A stretch of DNA of 64,000 bases from Planoprotostelium fungivorum (taxonomy: Eukaryota; Evosea; Variosea; Cavosteliida; Cavosteliaceae), in the NCBI GenBank assembly GCA_003024175.1, contig MDYQ01000041.1:81991-145990 (forward strand). Reading direction: 5' to 3'. The notes under the pieces were generated by a model. The model saw only the letters and a program-made list of their open reading frames with translations, had not been told where the DNA came from and ran no database searches. Shown here in pieces: positions 45,527 through 57,770 of the stretch (position 1 is its first letter; each line of letters starts with the position of its first letter). Both the position numbers and the translations under genes were made by a program.

Positions 45527-48500
45527 TCATTTATGAGCTCTTTTATCACATCTCCATAGCTGTCGGTCCTTGCGCCTCTTGTTCGCTCGTATTCGCGCCT
45601 CCCTGTCTCCTTTCAGCTTTTTCGGGTTCTCTCTTCTCACCTGCGCTTCTTGTGGCTCGCTCTTGATCGGGCTCTTCTGGTCCCTGTCGGTGCCTTCCGT
45701 GTCTTCTCTCTTTCCCTTCTCCGGCTCTTCCTCTTCTTCATCCATGGCATCCTCCTCTTCGATCTCAGGTGGGGCTGGCAGCGAGCTCTCACTGTTGTCC
45801 ACCACAATCTCTTCTCCCCTCACGATGGCCTGTCGACTTCAATTCCTCCCCCCCTCCGTTGTCACTCACCCTGTTGGTCTGAACCACGAGTAACCACGAG
45901 CCGTTCAAGTGTACCGTAGATAATCTGACGTTGGCAGACTTCCTGGCCACTGTGACGTCCCTCATGAAGCGGAATTCATTTCCAATGTCCGATGCATCGA
46001 TGGAAACCAAGATCTCGTGATCCTCGTACAGTGTTCGCACCATCGATGGATTCGCCGGCCCACTGTGCTCTGAGGTTCGATTCACAACGATTCCAGAGAA
46101 GTCTCCCAGTATCGTGTTCTCCGGTATCGCACAGTTGGCGTACAAGCCCAGCTTCTGCCCACTGCACATGTCAGATCGTCTCTATGAGAGGGATGTACCT
46201 CTTTTCGCTGGGGGCTGCCTCGGTGGGTGAATCAGGTGGTGTACTGGAGACAGGTTGGATGTTGACGTAACCTCTGTATTTCTCTCTTAAGATCTCCTTC
46301 ACACCCTGTTCGTGTCAGAGAGATGACAGATGAATGTGACAGCATAGTATAAGAGTGTGAGATAGTATGAGAGATATAAGAGTGGCGAGAAGTGTATGAG
46401 GGCTCACTCCAGAGATATCTTCCCACAGAAGAGAGGGTGTCACTTCCACATCAGAAGGCCAGTTGGATGGTGTGTTCTTCTCTTGCAAACGTCCTCCCAC
46501 CGTGATCTTTCGAGGTGAGATCTCGTCACACCCTCCTCTCACCTTTCCCGTGTCATAATCGACCAACAGTGGTGAGAATGTCTGATGCGTGTCGTCATAG
46601 AAGATTCGACTGAAGTACAGATCCGCTGGATACTCTTCCTCTGTATCGTGTGAGAGGGGTGTTACGTCATGTGAATTGTACCTTTCCCAGGTGGCATAGA
46701 GTTGACTCGGACGTTGAACTCGGGGAAAGAGACAACCTGAAGAGGTGAGAGGGGAAGGGAGATCGGTATTACCTCAGCGGGTCCCATAATCGTATTTACA
46801 TTGTTGACATCAGAAGAGTTGGACAGGAACACTTCCTGAATGTGATCTCTTCTCTGTCTTCCTTCTCTTGTGTCTTCTGGATGGTAATACCACACAGTCT
46901 CGATCAGCATCGTCCCTCCGTGTCTGTTCACCACAGCTGCCTCTCTGTCAGTCCTCTATTCATGTCCTCTCTCTCTCTCTCTTCATATCCTCTTCTGTTC
47001 TTTGTGTATTCTTCATATTGTCTGTATAAGGAAGGGTCCCACCTTTCGTGTTCGACTGCCATAACTTTGAGATTCTACCAATGTAAGGTTTGTGTGAATC
47101 CTGGTTGGGTGTGAAGTAAACGCAATCTCCGATCTTGTAAGTGTGTCCGTCCACCTGTCCTCTTCAGTCCCCTCCCTCTCCTCTCTCTCTCACCTTGACA
47201 CTCGTGTAATGCACATCTCCATTCTTCTTTCTCTTCAGGGGTAGACCCGCCCACTGGATGTTTCGGTTCACTTCCTTTGTCTTTCCTTCGCTTCCCTTCT
47301 CCACCACCATCCCTCCGTTCTCTCCACTCTCTGTGATCCCCTCCATCTCTGCACTCCGTGTTGGACTCTCGCTGGGAGGTGCTATGGGTTTCACAGGTGT
47401 GTTGGGCTTGACGCTTCCGTTCTCTCCGTTCCTGGTCTTGTTCTTGGTGGCACTCCTCTCTCTCTTCTTTCCTTCACCCGAGGTGTCCAGATTGTTCTGT
47501 GGAACACCCTGTGTCTGAGGTACTGCTTGTGTCTGAGGTACTGCTTGTGTCTGAGGTGTCGCTGCGGTTGGACTGGGTGTACTCGGTGTGTTGTACATCT
47601 CTGATTCGAGCGTCAATACGATGGAATGATGCAACAGAATGATGATAGTATGAGATAGGAGAGAGGAGAACCTTGTGTGAGGATGGGCATAGGGCGAGTG
47701 TTGAAGGCAAGTGACTTGTCATCGGGTACTACACCGCTGGACTCTTCCGTCTCCTCTTCTTCATCAAAGACCTGCTGATCTAACTCTGCTCCATGCGCCA
47801 TGTTGGGGTACTTTGCATTCAGATATCTCTCCAAGTCCACTTTCTGCACTCCTTCAGCACCTCTTCCTGTAAATGAATGTACCTTCAGACCCTTTCTGAG
47901 GGTGTAGAGACCTTCTCCAACGCGCACGAACACGGATTTGTTTCCCTTCGTTCTGACGTCCTCTGTGATCCTCGATGATAAGGAGGACACCGGTGTCTTG
48001 CACCTGATTCCATCAGCTTCTCTCACTATTCCTCTCTCACTTTGTGTCGACGAGACCGGACTGAGAGATGAGCTCCCAGATCTTCCTCGTGCTGAGAGCG
48101 TAGACACCCTTGTCCCTCTGCTCTCCCAACACTTGTACGGCCGCTTCCTGCAACGGTTATCTTCGTCTCTCCTTCCTCTCACCTGAAAGGACATCTTGTC
48201 TCCCTCTGATAGTCCCACTTCTGGTTTCTTCACCTTCTGCTTCTTCTTGCTCGGTGTCTTCTTCATCTTCTTCTTCCCTTGTCCTGCTCATCGTCAGTCG
48301 AGAGACACGTGCATGTCATCATGGTGAGACATGACGGGAGAGGTAGATGATGATCACCGTCTGAATCATCATAGGTGGAGGAGTGGTGGGTGTTGGGGGG
48401 TAAGAGGGGTATGGGCTGGAAGTGAGGTCTCTGAGGGAGCGAGTTGGAGTGAGACGGAGGGACGGAGTGGCTGTGGGACAGAGGGACAGAGTGAGCGGTG

Positions 48501-49424
48501 GAGCCCTGGTGGGAAGCCGAGTGGTTGTATGGAGGAGCAACGACGTGGGAGGAGAAGGAGGAGAAGTGAGTGGAGGGCTGGACGTTGATGTGAGGCTGAA
48601 GGGGTGTGCCCATGGGGGGGATCTGAGGTCTCAGCGATTGCACTGTGTTCGTCTTCGCCACGTAGTTTCCTTCTCCATTGTTTCTGTGAGGCTGCATCTC
48701 GTCAATGGGAGACGAACCAAGTGGTCTCACCTGCTGGTGGGTGGGGGAGTGAGTGGGTGGGCGCAGGAGGTGGGGTGTGTGTGTCTTCGGTGGTTCGACC
48801 TCAGATCCTCTCTGCGAGAGTGCATTTGTGGTCTCTTCGGAGACCTGTTGGTCATTGGAGGGCGAGCCTTGAGGTTGTTCTTCTCCCGGTAAGTCGGGGT
48901 AGGAGGGATTCTCTTCGGGAGTCGCTCCTCTCTCTCCCTCTCGAGGCTTGTCTCCAATGTTCTCAGATGCTAAAATGCACATCAGATGGATACATCGGAA
49001 TGAGATATGAGATCTCACGGAGGGCAATGATGTCCTCTGCACTTATTTCGATAGAGGATATTGTCGCTGCATCGACTTCTTCTCCGGGTGCAGCGGTGTC
49101 GGCTAATTGAATCAGAAGAGAGGCAAAATCCTGAAGCGGCGTTAGAGGAAAAGAAGAAGAAGAGAATAAATCGTTCTATATCTTCTCCTCGAGTAGCTCG
49201 AGACACACATGAGAAACGAGATGAGAATGGGGGTGATCTGAGGAATGCGACACTCTCGTCGAACACTCCAGACACCTCCAAACGAGAGAGAAGAATAGTT
49301 TGGTGGTAATGTGCCCTACCTCGCTGCCTCCATTGCTAGTCTCATTGTTACCTTCTGTGGTTTCTGGCTGATCTTGATTGGAAGAAGGAGCTTCGAGGTC
49401 TGGTACGTCTTGAATGGGCTCCAT
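45527..49424 (-). CDS. Chromatin protein with HARE-HTH, BAH and divergent SET domains
   Basis: Multi-exon gene from ATG 49424. Order: acidic N-terminus (MEPIQDVPDLEAPSSNQ), a Pro/His/Ser-rich stretch, an HARE-HTH domain (QVLGEQRDKGVYALSTRK to GNKSVFVRVGEGLYTLRKGL), an AVPQTQ triple repeat, a BAH domain (VKVDGHTYKIGDCVYF, KPYIGRISKLWQ, ADLYFSRIFYDD), then a SET-like domain (SGQKLGLYANCAIPENTIL, FRFMRDVTVARKSANVRL, GEEIVVDN) and an acidic-to-basic tail. HARE-HTH binds DNA (ASXL family), BAH reads nucleosomes. The SET lacks the NHxC motif, resembling MLL5/Set3-type SETs with little or no methyltransferase activity. The final frame could end at 45527 or, with a different last junction, near 45498. 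Confidence 0.8.
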
Positions 49425-49821
49425 TATCGTTTGAGAGATAGATGAGGTCGATTGCAAGATCGTAAATGTAAGACGTGTGAATGCTACCGATGCGTCTTGT
49501 GAAATCGATTTACTGGAATGATTTGTTATCTGGCTTGAGTGGCCGATCGGCCTCGAGCATTCGGATCGTCTCGTGTGATGTGGCACCACCAGATCTGGTT
49601 CAATACGACGCGCGTGTTTTATTCCTTTGCAACTTAACCGCCGGCACTTTTTTCCTTTTCTGCTTAGAAACGATACCATCAAGCTTGTTCTCCTTCCTTC
49701 TATATCGCCGGTTGGTTCTCATCAGATGAGTGGCAAAATGAGGTTCTATTCCTTTTCAGATGGGTTCTGCGTTCCAGAATTATCACATGCCAATGCGAGG
49801 AAACGAGACAATTATTACGGT

Positions 49822-49826
49822 AAAAA
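49822..49826 (-). terminator. RNA polymerase III terminator of tRNA-Ile
   Basis: A run of five T on the transcribed strand begins 4 nt after the tRNA 3' end, the usual pol III stop signal. Confidence 0.8.
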
Positions 49827-49830
49827 TGAT

Positions 49831-49904
49831 GCTCTAGGTGAGGATCGAACTCACGACCTTCGCGTTATAAGCACGACGCTCTAAACCGACTGAGCTACGA
49901 GAGC
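49831..49904 (-). tRNA. tRNA-Ile (anticodon UAU)
   Basis: 74-nt cloverleaf on the reverse strand: acceptor GCTCTCG pairing with CTAGAGC (one mismatch), D-arm GCTC...GAGC, anticodon arm TCGTG-CTTATAA-CGCGA with anticodon TAT, and T-arm GTGAG-TTCGATC-CTCAC. The A box (TAGCTCAGTCGG) and B box (GTTCGATCC) are intact. The UAU anticodon reads AUA isoleucine codons. No intron is present in the anticodon loop, although tRNA-Ile(UAU) genes of many eukaryotes have one. Confidence 0.93.
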
Positions 49905-49987
49905 TGGGTGTCCGTGTCACTCAAAATACTTGAATTGAATGCATTAAAGATCTCGTGTTTGAACGTGAAAACATTCGCCATGATAGT

Positions 49988-52609
49988 TTATTCATCGATG
50001 GCGGGGTCGATCAACGACTTAGACATGTATGGGCCATCCAGTTCTACTGTAGATCAGAGAATGAAGAGGCGTTCGAACTCACCGTAGCCCAATTTGCGGT
50101 AATAGTCTCTGGTGCCCACACCAGCAATCACGGCCAGCTTGACGCTTCCGTGCTCTTCTCTTGCAATCCTCTCTGCCTCTTCCATCAACAGAGTTCCAAA
50201 ACCCTGAATGTCGTTAACACGGGAAGAGACAAAGAAGAAATGAGGAGAGGATCTCACCTGATGCTGAAACTTGGTGGGGTCACGGCTGTGAATGGGAACG
50301 ACCGATCCGTACACGTGCAACTCTCTCACAATGGAGCTTCTCTCCTTCAGTTCAGGTCTGAAGGATGCAGGTGAGCACTTTCTGAGTCTGAGTAATCCGA
50401 TCAAGATGTCCTGTTTGGGGTCCTGCCCTCGTCAGTCCTCCAACTCGAATTGAACCCAACCTCGTAGGCCAAGAAGGTCTCCCAACCTCCGTTCGCCGTG
50501 TAGTCTCTTCTGACCAACTCTACTTGGTCGGGTCTGACCTTGTGGTGGATGTCTTGTATTCCGACCTGACTCCCTCAGTTGACCTCCCTCTCTCCCTCTC
50601 ACCTCTCGGGTCCTGACGTCTCTACACTTTGTGCCCAGATCCCTCATTCTGGCCAGACAGAGCTCTCTCAGATTTCCATACTCCACTCCACTGGTGACCA
50701 ATGGCATGGGAATGTCCCTGTCCATGTCATTTCAACCTCCACGGTGATTGTGATGGCATCACCTCTGGATTCGGTAGATGCGAGTCCAGGGAGGAACGAG
50801 AGCCAAGATCTTGGCGATGAGATCGACGAGGGCATCGGGGTGGTAGTTCTTGTAGGCACCAGTCTTCCACAGTTCGTAGAGACCGGTACCTCGAATGACC
50901 AGAGTGGGGTAGATCTTCAGTCCATCGGTCCTGAAGTCGGGGTTCTCGAAGAACTCTGTGAAGCCATTGACGTCTCTCTCCATTCCCATGTTGGGGAGAT
51001 CTGGCATCATGTGGGCAATCACCTATCCTCTTCAATCTCTCTTCTCTCCTCTCTATTCTTCTCTCTATTCTTCTGTGCTATTCTTCTCTCTATTCTTCTG
51101 TGCTATTCTTCTCTCTATTCTTCTCTCTATTCTTCTCTCTATTCTTCTCTCTATTCTTCTCTCTATTCTTCTGTGCTATCCTTCTCTCTATTCTTCTGTG
51201 CTATCCTTCTCTCTATTCTTCTCTCTATTCTTCTGTGCTATTCTTCTCTCTATTCTTCTCTCTATTCTTCAATCTCTATTCTTCAATCTCTCTATTCTTC
51301 TCTCTATTCTTCTCTCTATTCTTCTCTCTATTCTTCTGTGCTATCCTATCGATCCTTATTCTCTCACCTTGAAGCCAGCATCTTTGGATAGGTGGAAACA
51401 TTCAGTCACTGACTTGACTGTGTGACCTCTTGTCTCTGTGAGCTAAGAGATGAAAGAAATGGTCACCTGTTGGTGTCCCTGGCCACGTCCTCGTAGATGG
51501 ATTGTACACCGATCTCCAATCGAGTGCAACCGTAGTTGAGCATGTTGCCCAAATGAGGTTTGAGACAATAATCTGGACGGGTCTCTATGGTGATTCCTAT
51601 ACATTTGGTGTTGGACCTTTCTGAGTATCTATCGCACTCAGCACATGCTGCATCCATCAAGTTACCTGACAGACTCTTCCACATTGTTCGAGTTGTGTCC
51701 TGATAAGGCATCGTGAAGGTTTCTGATGAAGTAATCTCTGTACTCCACTGGAAGTGACATGAAAGTACCTCCCATGATAATGAACTCCACCTGTACATCC
51801 TTCATCACTGTACTCTCCATAGAGATACATATCGATGTAAACGAGAGAGATGCAGATGAGATGTAACGAGAGATCCATGTGACGAAAGAGTGAAGACTGA
51901 CCTTGTCAACAGAGTGACCCAGTCTCTTGAGTTGATCGACACGATTTCTGGTCTGGAGGTATGGGTTGTACCTTGCTCTGATGGCCCTCATGGAGGTGGG
52001 CTCGTAGCCTGTGTATGACTGTGTGCTGTACTCGAAGTCGGAATCTGGTCCTCCAGGGCAATAGACACAGACGTTTCCAGTCATGGCAATGTGTGGACAA
52101 CGATGGGGCTTAGACATGACGGCAACCACTGCGATCTGAATGATTGTCAATCGAACTCCCACGAGTTGTCTGATTGGATGTAGATGATGCACTCACTCCT
52201 GAGGCAGTTCGAACAGGCTTCGTCTTGAGAGATGGAACGAGAATGTCTCTCCACTGCTCTGGGATGGCAGCAATGATCTCAACCGTCTTGGGCTGTTCGC
52301 CTAATCCATGTCTCTGTGCCACCTGACAGAACGATGAATTCAGTAAAATCGAAAGAGACCCGCTCACCTGTGATTTGAGCTTTGATAAATTGATGTTTTT
52401 GCCCTCCTCGTGTGCTTTGATCAAAAGTGATACTACTTCGGAAACAGCTTGTACTGTGCTGGTTCCATCATTTTTTTGGTTCTTCTTTCCTATTTGATTT
52501 CAATCTCCATCATCACAAATGCATATATACCCTTCTGTTTGGCATTTTTAGGGTCTGGTACAAATACTGGACCCTTGTATGCCAAGTTATTCGAGGTGAA
52601 AGAAGGCAT
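49988..52609 (-). CDS. ELP3: Elongator complex catalytic subunit ELP3
   Basis: Radical-SAM and acetyltransferase enzyme that adds cm5-type side chains to wobble U34 of tRNAs. From ATG 52609 ([19 protein letters not shown], then GKKNQKN) to TAA 49988, in about ten exons. Cluster motif [20 protein letters not shown] (C-x9-C-x2-C), [67 protein letters not shown], then the GNAT part with [54 protein letters not shown]. Both catalytic halves look complete. Its short, atypical N-terminal extension of about 30 residues before the conserved helical region is Lys/Asn-rich. Confidence 0.96.
51023..51367. repeat. CTATTCTTCTCT simple repeat in an ELP3 intron
   Basis: 345-nt intron, the longest in ELP3, splitting the codons around DAGFK and [11 protein letters not shown]. 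It is filled by imperfect 12- to 14-bp units CTATTCTTCTCT and variants CTATTCTTCTGTG. On the sense strand it is purine-rich, the opposite of the kinase-gene tracts. Confidence 0.9.
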
Positions 52610-53166
52610 GATCGGGTGTTTCTGATCTTCGAAAACATGAATGAGGGGACGTTGTAGATTCTCACTTTTCCCGTGATTATCCGCCTTTGCTGTACAGAAT
52701 CCTCCTCAGTTAGCAGCTGATGAGATGCAAGATAGAGAACATATGTGAAGAGGTTGCCAGGTTGCAGTGGCTCATGTGTGACGGCCTTCTCCGAAGGGAT
52801 TTTGTTGAACAAACAACGGAGGAGAAATATTTATTTCAGAGACGGGCGTTGTTGCTGGACAAGTGTCATACAATCGCGAGCTACGCCCGGAACAAAAGAA
52901 GAAAGACGGACTGGGAACCCAGCTGTGATCATCTCTTGTAGAATTTGAAGAGGGAGCCTGCCTTCTCAGATTTCATTCCATCTTCACAGAGCTCTCGATT
53001 CTTCTCGCTCACAGAGATCATCCTCTGATTCACGCTTTTTTCCACCTCATCAGCACGAATTCAATACTGCTTTTCTGAGCAGAGCATACATTGAATTTGT
53101 TTGGAGATCAGAGCACATCTGTCAGAGAAACCCAGTGATCCATTACTTTGATCCTGCAGCTAGCTG
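52610..53166. promoter_or_regulatory. Divergent upstream region of ELP3 and LARP genes
   Basis: About 560 bp between two start codons read outwards. A 73-codon frame (52720-52941) has no family signature and is not annotated as a gene. No tRNA or repeat seen. Confidence 0.4.
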
Positions 53167-55145
53167 ATGTCGGAAGACAACCAATCTAAGCTACCAGAGA
53201 CATCTGGCGATCGAACTGCAGGTGGGATTATCTCATGTTCCATCTAACCTCGATAATCACAATCACACATTCCATCATGTTTTTCTAAGACTTAGAAAAC
53301 ACTAAAACGGTATCAGATCAACCTCTTCAGAATGAAGCTGACGCTGGAAAGGTGAAAAACTCATCATCGAAACCATTTCTCCCTCGTTGTCCACTCTAAC
53401 CGAATACTGAGCCTCACAGGAGGTGACTGACTTAGGAATTTGGCCCACCCTCGACCAAGCTGCGAAATCACCAGAGGCCGAGGGCGCCGCTGCAGCCAAA
53501 CCCGATGCCTCTGCCGCCGCCTCTGATGCATCAAAAAAGAGTGGGTCTTCCTGACAGGGACACCTCTCATCCTCTACAGCCAACTGGGTACCCATGAAGG
53601 GGATCGCAGGGGCCACACCACACAGACAACAGAATCAAGTCCAAGGATTCGTCTCTACCAGAGGATCAGGAGGCAGGAGACCCCGCAACCAAGAACAGAA
53701 GGAGGGAGAAGCAGAGAGTACTGAAGAGGGTAGCGGTGACAGAGCCTTCACCAAGGGAGGACGCAATCGAGGAAACAACCGAAGAGGTGAGAGAGAGGGG
53801 TGATAGGGAGACTGAAAGGAAGAGGAGGAAGAGGACAGCAGAGGGGAGGTGCCGTGGTACCAGGGACTCCTGGCACGAGGACGATCCCCGCCACACAGAT
53901 GACTGCACCGACGGGATACCCCGTGGCGCCTTATCTCGTTACAGAGGAGTCCATCCGTGAGGCTCTGCAGCAACAGATGTGATCTCTTCGTTCTCTCCTC
54001 TGCTCACCCTCACAGTGAATATTATTTTTCCATCGAGAATCTCTGCAAAGACATCTATCTGAGACAACACATGGATTTGGAGGGTTGGGTTCCCATCTCG
54101 GTCATCGCAGGCTTCCAGCGCATTCAAGCTCTCTCCACTGACCCACAACTCTTGTTGGATGTGCGTGGGATAGATGAGAATCCACTGACCTGTACAGGTG
54201 TCAACAAAGTCGACTGTGTTGGATGTGAACGGCGACAAACTGAGACCCAAGGTCGACTGGAAGACCTGGATCATTCCTGGAGCTCAGGAACCCACGAACA
54301 ATGCACCTGCTACGACACCCAACACAACCAGCAAGACGAATGGGGGAAAGAGCAACCAGCAAGGACAGAAGCCTCCCAGAGAGAGGAACGCTGTACCTCC
54401 TCCACCGCAGCAGGAGAAGAGTAACAACACTGGAGCCAAGGCAGGTCCCTCCTATTTGAAGGCTGTCGCTGCAAGCAGCACCACTGCTCCACAGCAGGCG
54501 CAGACTCATCCACGCAAGGCGGCAGAAACCAAACCTTCCACCACACCCTCACAGAAGACTTCGTCACCCAGTGAGTCTCTTCTTTCGATGCAAAAATAAT
54601 TGGAGACAGACTTGGGACAACAGACGAGCGGAAAACAGAGCACACAGCAGACACCGTTGACAAATAGCCCCAGCCCAGCCAGCAGCCCAGCCATCGTAGA
54701 GTCGGCGAAGGGAAAAGAACAAGCGTCTCAGATGTCGTATCGTAATGTCGCAGCCACCACTGTACCACCCACCACAGGAGCCACAGCCTCCATCGCATCA
54801 CCCACAGTACAGTCCCCAGTTACCCCTGTGACACCCGCTGCAGGACCCAGTGGAACTACAACGGTGACGGCGAAGAGTCAGGCGAGTGTCCAGGAGAGGA
54901 GAGGACAGAATGGAAGGAGGGAGAAGAGAGAGGAGAAGGAGGAAGAAAAGGAGGAGACAGACGAGGAGAAGAAGTGGACTACAGCCACCAACCGACGGAA
55001 GAAGACAACAACACCGAAAGGGAGGAAGTTCGGGAATTACCAGGGAAGAAAGGAGGGAAAAGAGAACAAGGAGGTGCTTGAGGGAGAGAACCAAGTGCAA
55101 GAGGTTCAGAAGCCTGCCCCCGGCACTGATGCGGCCACAGCATGA
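53167..55145 (+). CDS. La-motif (LARP) RNA-binding protein
   Basis: 543 residues from exons 53167-53221, 53317-53351, 53420-53540, 53580-53786, 53819-53978, 54016-54160, 54198-54570 and 54610-55145. N-terminal Ala/Asp-rich region with TNWVPMKG, then an RG-rich stretch (GRNRGNNRRGRGGRGQQRGG). The La motif is at about residues 185-265 (VTEESIREALQQQIEYYFS, IENLCKDIYLRQHM, GWVPISVIAGFQRIQAL). A long Pro/Thr/Ser/Gln-rich tail ends in a KE-rich basic stretch. No RRM follows the La motif and no DM15 repeats are visible, which places it with LARP1/LARP6-type proteins without strong assignment. Likely binds mRNA ends or poly(A). Confidence 0.82.
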
Positions 55146-55286
55146 TTTATCAACAAAGTTATCAAGAGTATCTCTGCCTCTTGTCAATTCCCATCATCTC
55201 ATCGTCTGTATCGTTCTCTTGTTTAGTGAGCAGAGAAATGGAGAGAACCAGAGGAATAGAGGACAAGAACGGTGATCATCGTTTAC

Positions 55287-57437
55287 TTAAACAGAGCAGA
55301 AGAAGGGGATGTAACCGGGGTCGAGGGTTCTGTAGACGAAAGGCATCCCCGTGCTAAGTCCATTCTTGTCGAAACGTCTTCCTCTGATCTCCACGCTCAA
55401 TTTGTGCATGCTCTCGGTGAATTTGGCTGCGGCCTTGTTGGTGTCCTTGTTGAAGTGGCTCAATAGCTCTCCGTCTCTAACGGCCCACTCCAACTGTCCT
55501 CCAGTCAGATGATTCTCACTCTCTGAAAGACTCACCGTGCGGTTGGTGGTGGAGTAGAAGGGTCGGTTGAAGGTGGCCAAGAAACCAATGTAGTGAATGG
55601 CCTGGTCGGGGGGAGGGAGGAAGGGCAGCAAGTTGGTGACACCCTTGGAAGTGGGTACGGGAGCAAACATGGCGTTCAAGTGAAAGGGAAGAGTGGCCTT
55701 GGAGCCAACGGGGTCACCCGAGTTGAGGGAGTGGTGGACCACGCTCACGGCGTAAGCGACGTGAGTGAGCACCTCCACCAGAGTCTTCTTATCGCAGCCC
55801 TTGGGACCGTTGCACTGAGGGAAGTCGTGGACCTTGGAACCCTGGGACACTTCGCCGAACCACTGTCTCAGCTCGTTGTCTCTGGCGATGTCTGCGTCGT
55901 TGCTATAGTAAGAATCCACGAAGGCACTGAAGAAGGTCTTGTAGCTCCTCTGGATGACGATGGCATCATCAAAGAAAGGGAAGGTCTTGAAGGGGTACTT
56001 GTTGTTGTTGTCGATCAGGCCTCTCGCTCTCAAATCGGTCTCCACGTAACTTCTCTGGAAGCCTCCCTCCTTAGACCATGTTTCTGTGACGAACTGGCGA
56101 CATCTGCACACTGTGAGAAATCATTGATATCACCATGGCTCACCCCACGTTGTCCACGTAGAAGAGCTGATCCCAGTGACCTCCGGAGTTGAAACACAGC
56201 TGCTCTCCCACGCTGAAATGATCAGACGGTGCAGAAATATGGATGGGGAGAGACTCACGTGCGCGAGGAATAACCCTGAAGGTTGAGGCGCTCCAAGATC
56301 ATCATGACGGGGTGATTCGAGGCTAGAGTGCGGAGAGCAGCGAGATGAAGACCCTCAGCGATGTCATGGGTGACGGTGAGGTGGAACATCTGGGCATGAA
56401 AGAAGTCGTTGACGTTGAACATCATCTTGGCCAGAAGCCAATCCTCTGCCGTGTCGAGGGGTGTGTAGATGAGATCACTTCCCACGTTCGTCTTGATGGC
56501 CAGAGGCAAGAAGTCTTTGCTCTTGGGGTGGATGTAGAAGTAAGCACTGCAGGCGGCTCCGTAACGTTGAGGTTTCAGGGTAGTCTTCTCGAATCTCAGC
56601 TGATTCGTGTCTACAGAGATGTCAGAGAACCCACTTCAATGGGAAGAAAGGAGAGCCAAAGAAGAGAAGTAGAGGGTGAGCTCACGGTCAACGAAGAAGA
56701 GGCTCTTGGTGCGTTGGAGATCTTGGAGGGTGGCACCGGCGACTTTGAGAGTAACATTACTGGGTAGGTCGAAGGGCAGGCGCTCCGTGGGCTTGATGAG
56801 ACGAAGAGGGAAAGAGTTCTGACTCAATCTGAAGACATCTATCAGCATCATGTTACCACGAGGTCGGTGTTACCTCTCCATGGAGAAGAGGAGGTCCGAG
56901 GTAAAGTTGGTCATGATACCAGGTGCAGTACCCAGAGGGTTGGAGTTCTTCCACTGACCGTTGTAGAGGACCTTGCCGTAGTCGCTCACACTCTTCAGAC
57001 CTCCATTCTTATTCGAGTCAGAAATCAAAGTTGTGATCACACAGAAGGCTCACGGCAGCGATAGCAGCTCCACACGCTTGAGCGTCGGCTCCGACAGCCT
57101 TGTCGATGATGGCACGATCGAGCCCCCAAAGATCCATGTCTTGTTGGACTCTCTGTTTGCCGAGGGGTCCGTCGGGATAGGGAGATGCATCTCCGATCAA
57201 AGAAGGACCGTAGAGGAATCCAGCTCGCTTAGTGGCGATTGCAGTAGCTCTGGCCTTTGGGTTGGGGTCATTCTGAGGGATTATGGCAGTGTCATTGCTT
57301 TGAATGAGATCAAAGTGGTTCTTCAACGACTGAAGGAGGTTCTGGAGATGGTAAGTCTCTTATCGACATCGATTACGGACCACACTCTGAACTCCAACTG
57401 CGAAGAGGAAGAGAGCAAGAAGGATTGTTGCCTTCAT
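55287..57437 (-). CDS. Secreted lipoxygenase
   Basis: Non-haem iron dioxygenase that makes hydroperoxides from polyunsaturated fatty acids. From ATG 57437 (signal peptide MKATILLALFLFAVGVQS) to TAA 55287, about seven exons, roughly 640 residues. The catalytic helix carries the lipoxygenase motif WLLAKMMFNVNDFFHAQMFH then LTVTHDIAEGLHL, with three His in H-x4-H-x4-H spacing and the following LRTLASNHPVMMIL. A later HVAYAVSVVHHSLNSG supplies another iron ligand. The chain ends FFCSV, so the usual C-terminal Ile ligand is replaced by Val. No PLAT/C2 domain is recognised at the N-terminus, as in bacterial and some protist enzymes. Secretion is unusual for eukaryotic lipoxygenases. Confidence 0.88.
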
Positions 57438-57770
57438 CTTGCTGCCTGGAAATGAGAATGTGATTTGTAAGTTACAAGTCATGTCGATGTCCTGAACGTC
57501 ACTCGTTGCTTGAAACATGTCTGTCGGAAAAGGATTTCGCGGCAACTACCGCGCGTGCGAGCGCACAACCGGTAGATTTACCCGGGGCTCTTTCCACTTA
57601 CTTTTCTCTCTTCGGTTTGCCCGTGGTCTGCTCCTTACGGAGTTATTATCCAGACATAAACTCCGTAGAGAGCAGGAAATGCGGACAGGATATATTTCGT
57701 GCTTTTCTCAACAGATTAGTATGCGACTACCCATGGATCTCGACGGTACTAGTTGTGAATCGATAACTAC
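57438..57770. other. Region upstream of the lipoxygenase gene
   Basis: About 330 bp between the lipoxygenase start and the stop of the small secreted-protein gene, both on the reverse strand. A plus-strand open frame (57517-57975) overlaps the secreted-protein gene and has no family signature. I see no RNA gene here. Confidence 0.4.

Noticed and set aside
52720-52941. 73-codon plus-strand frame between ELP3 and LARP
   Set aside because: No family, no neighbours in frame, and lies in the shared upstream region.
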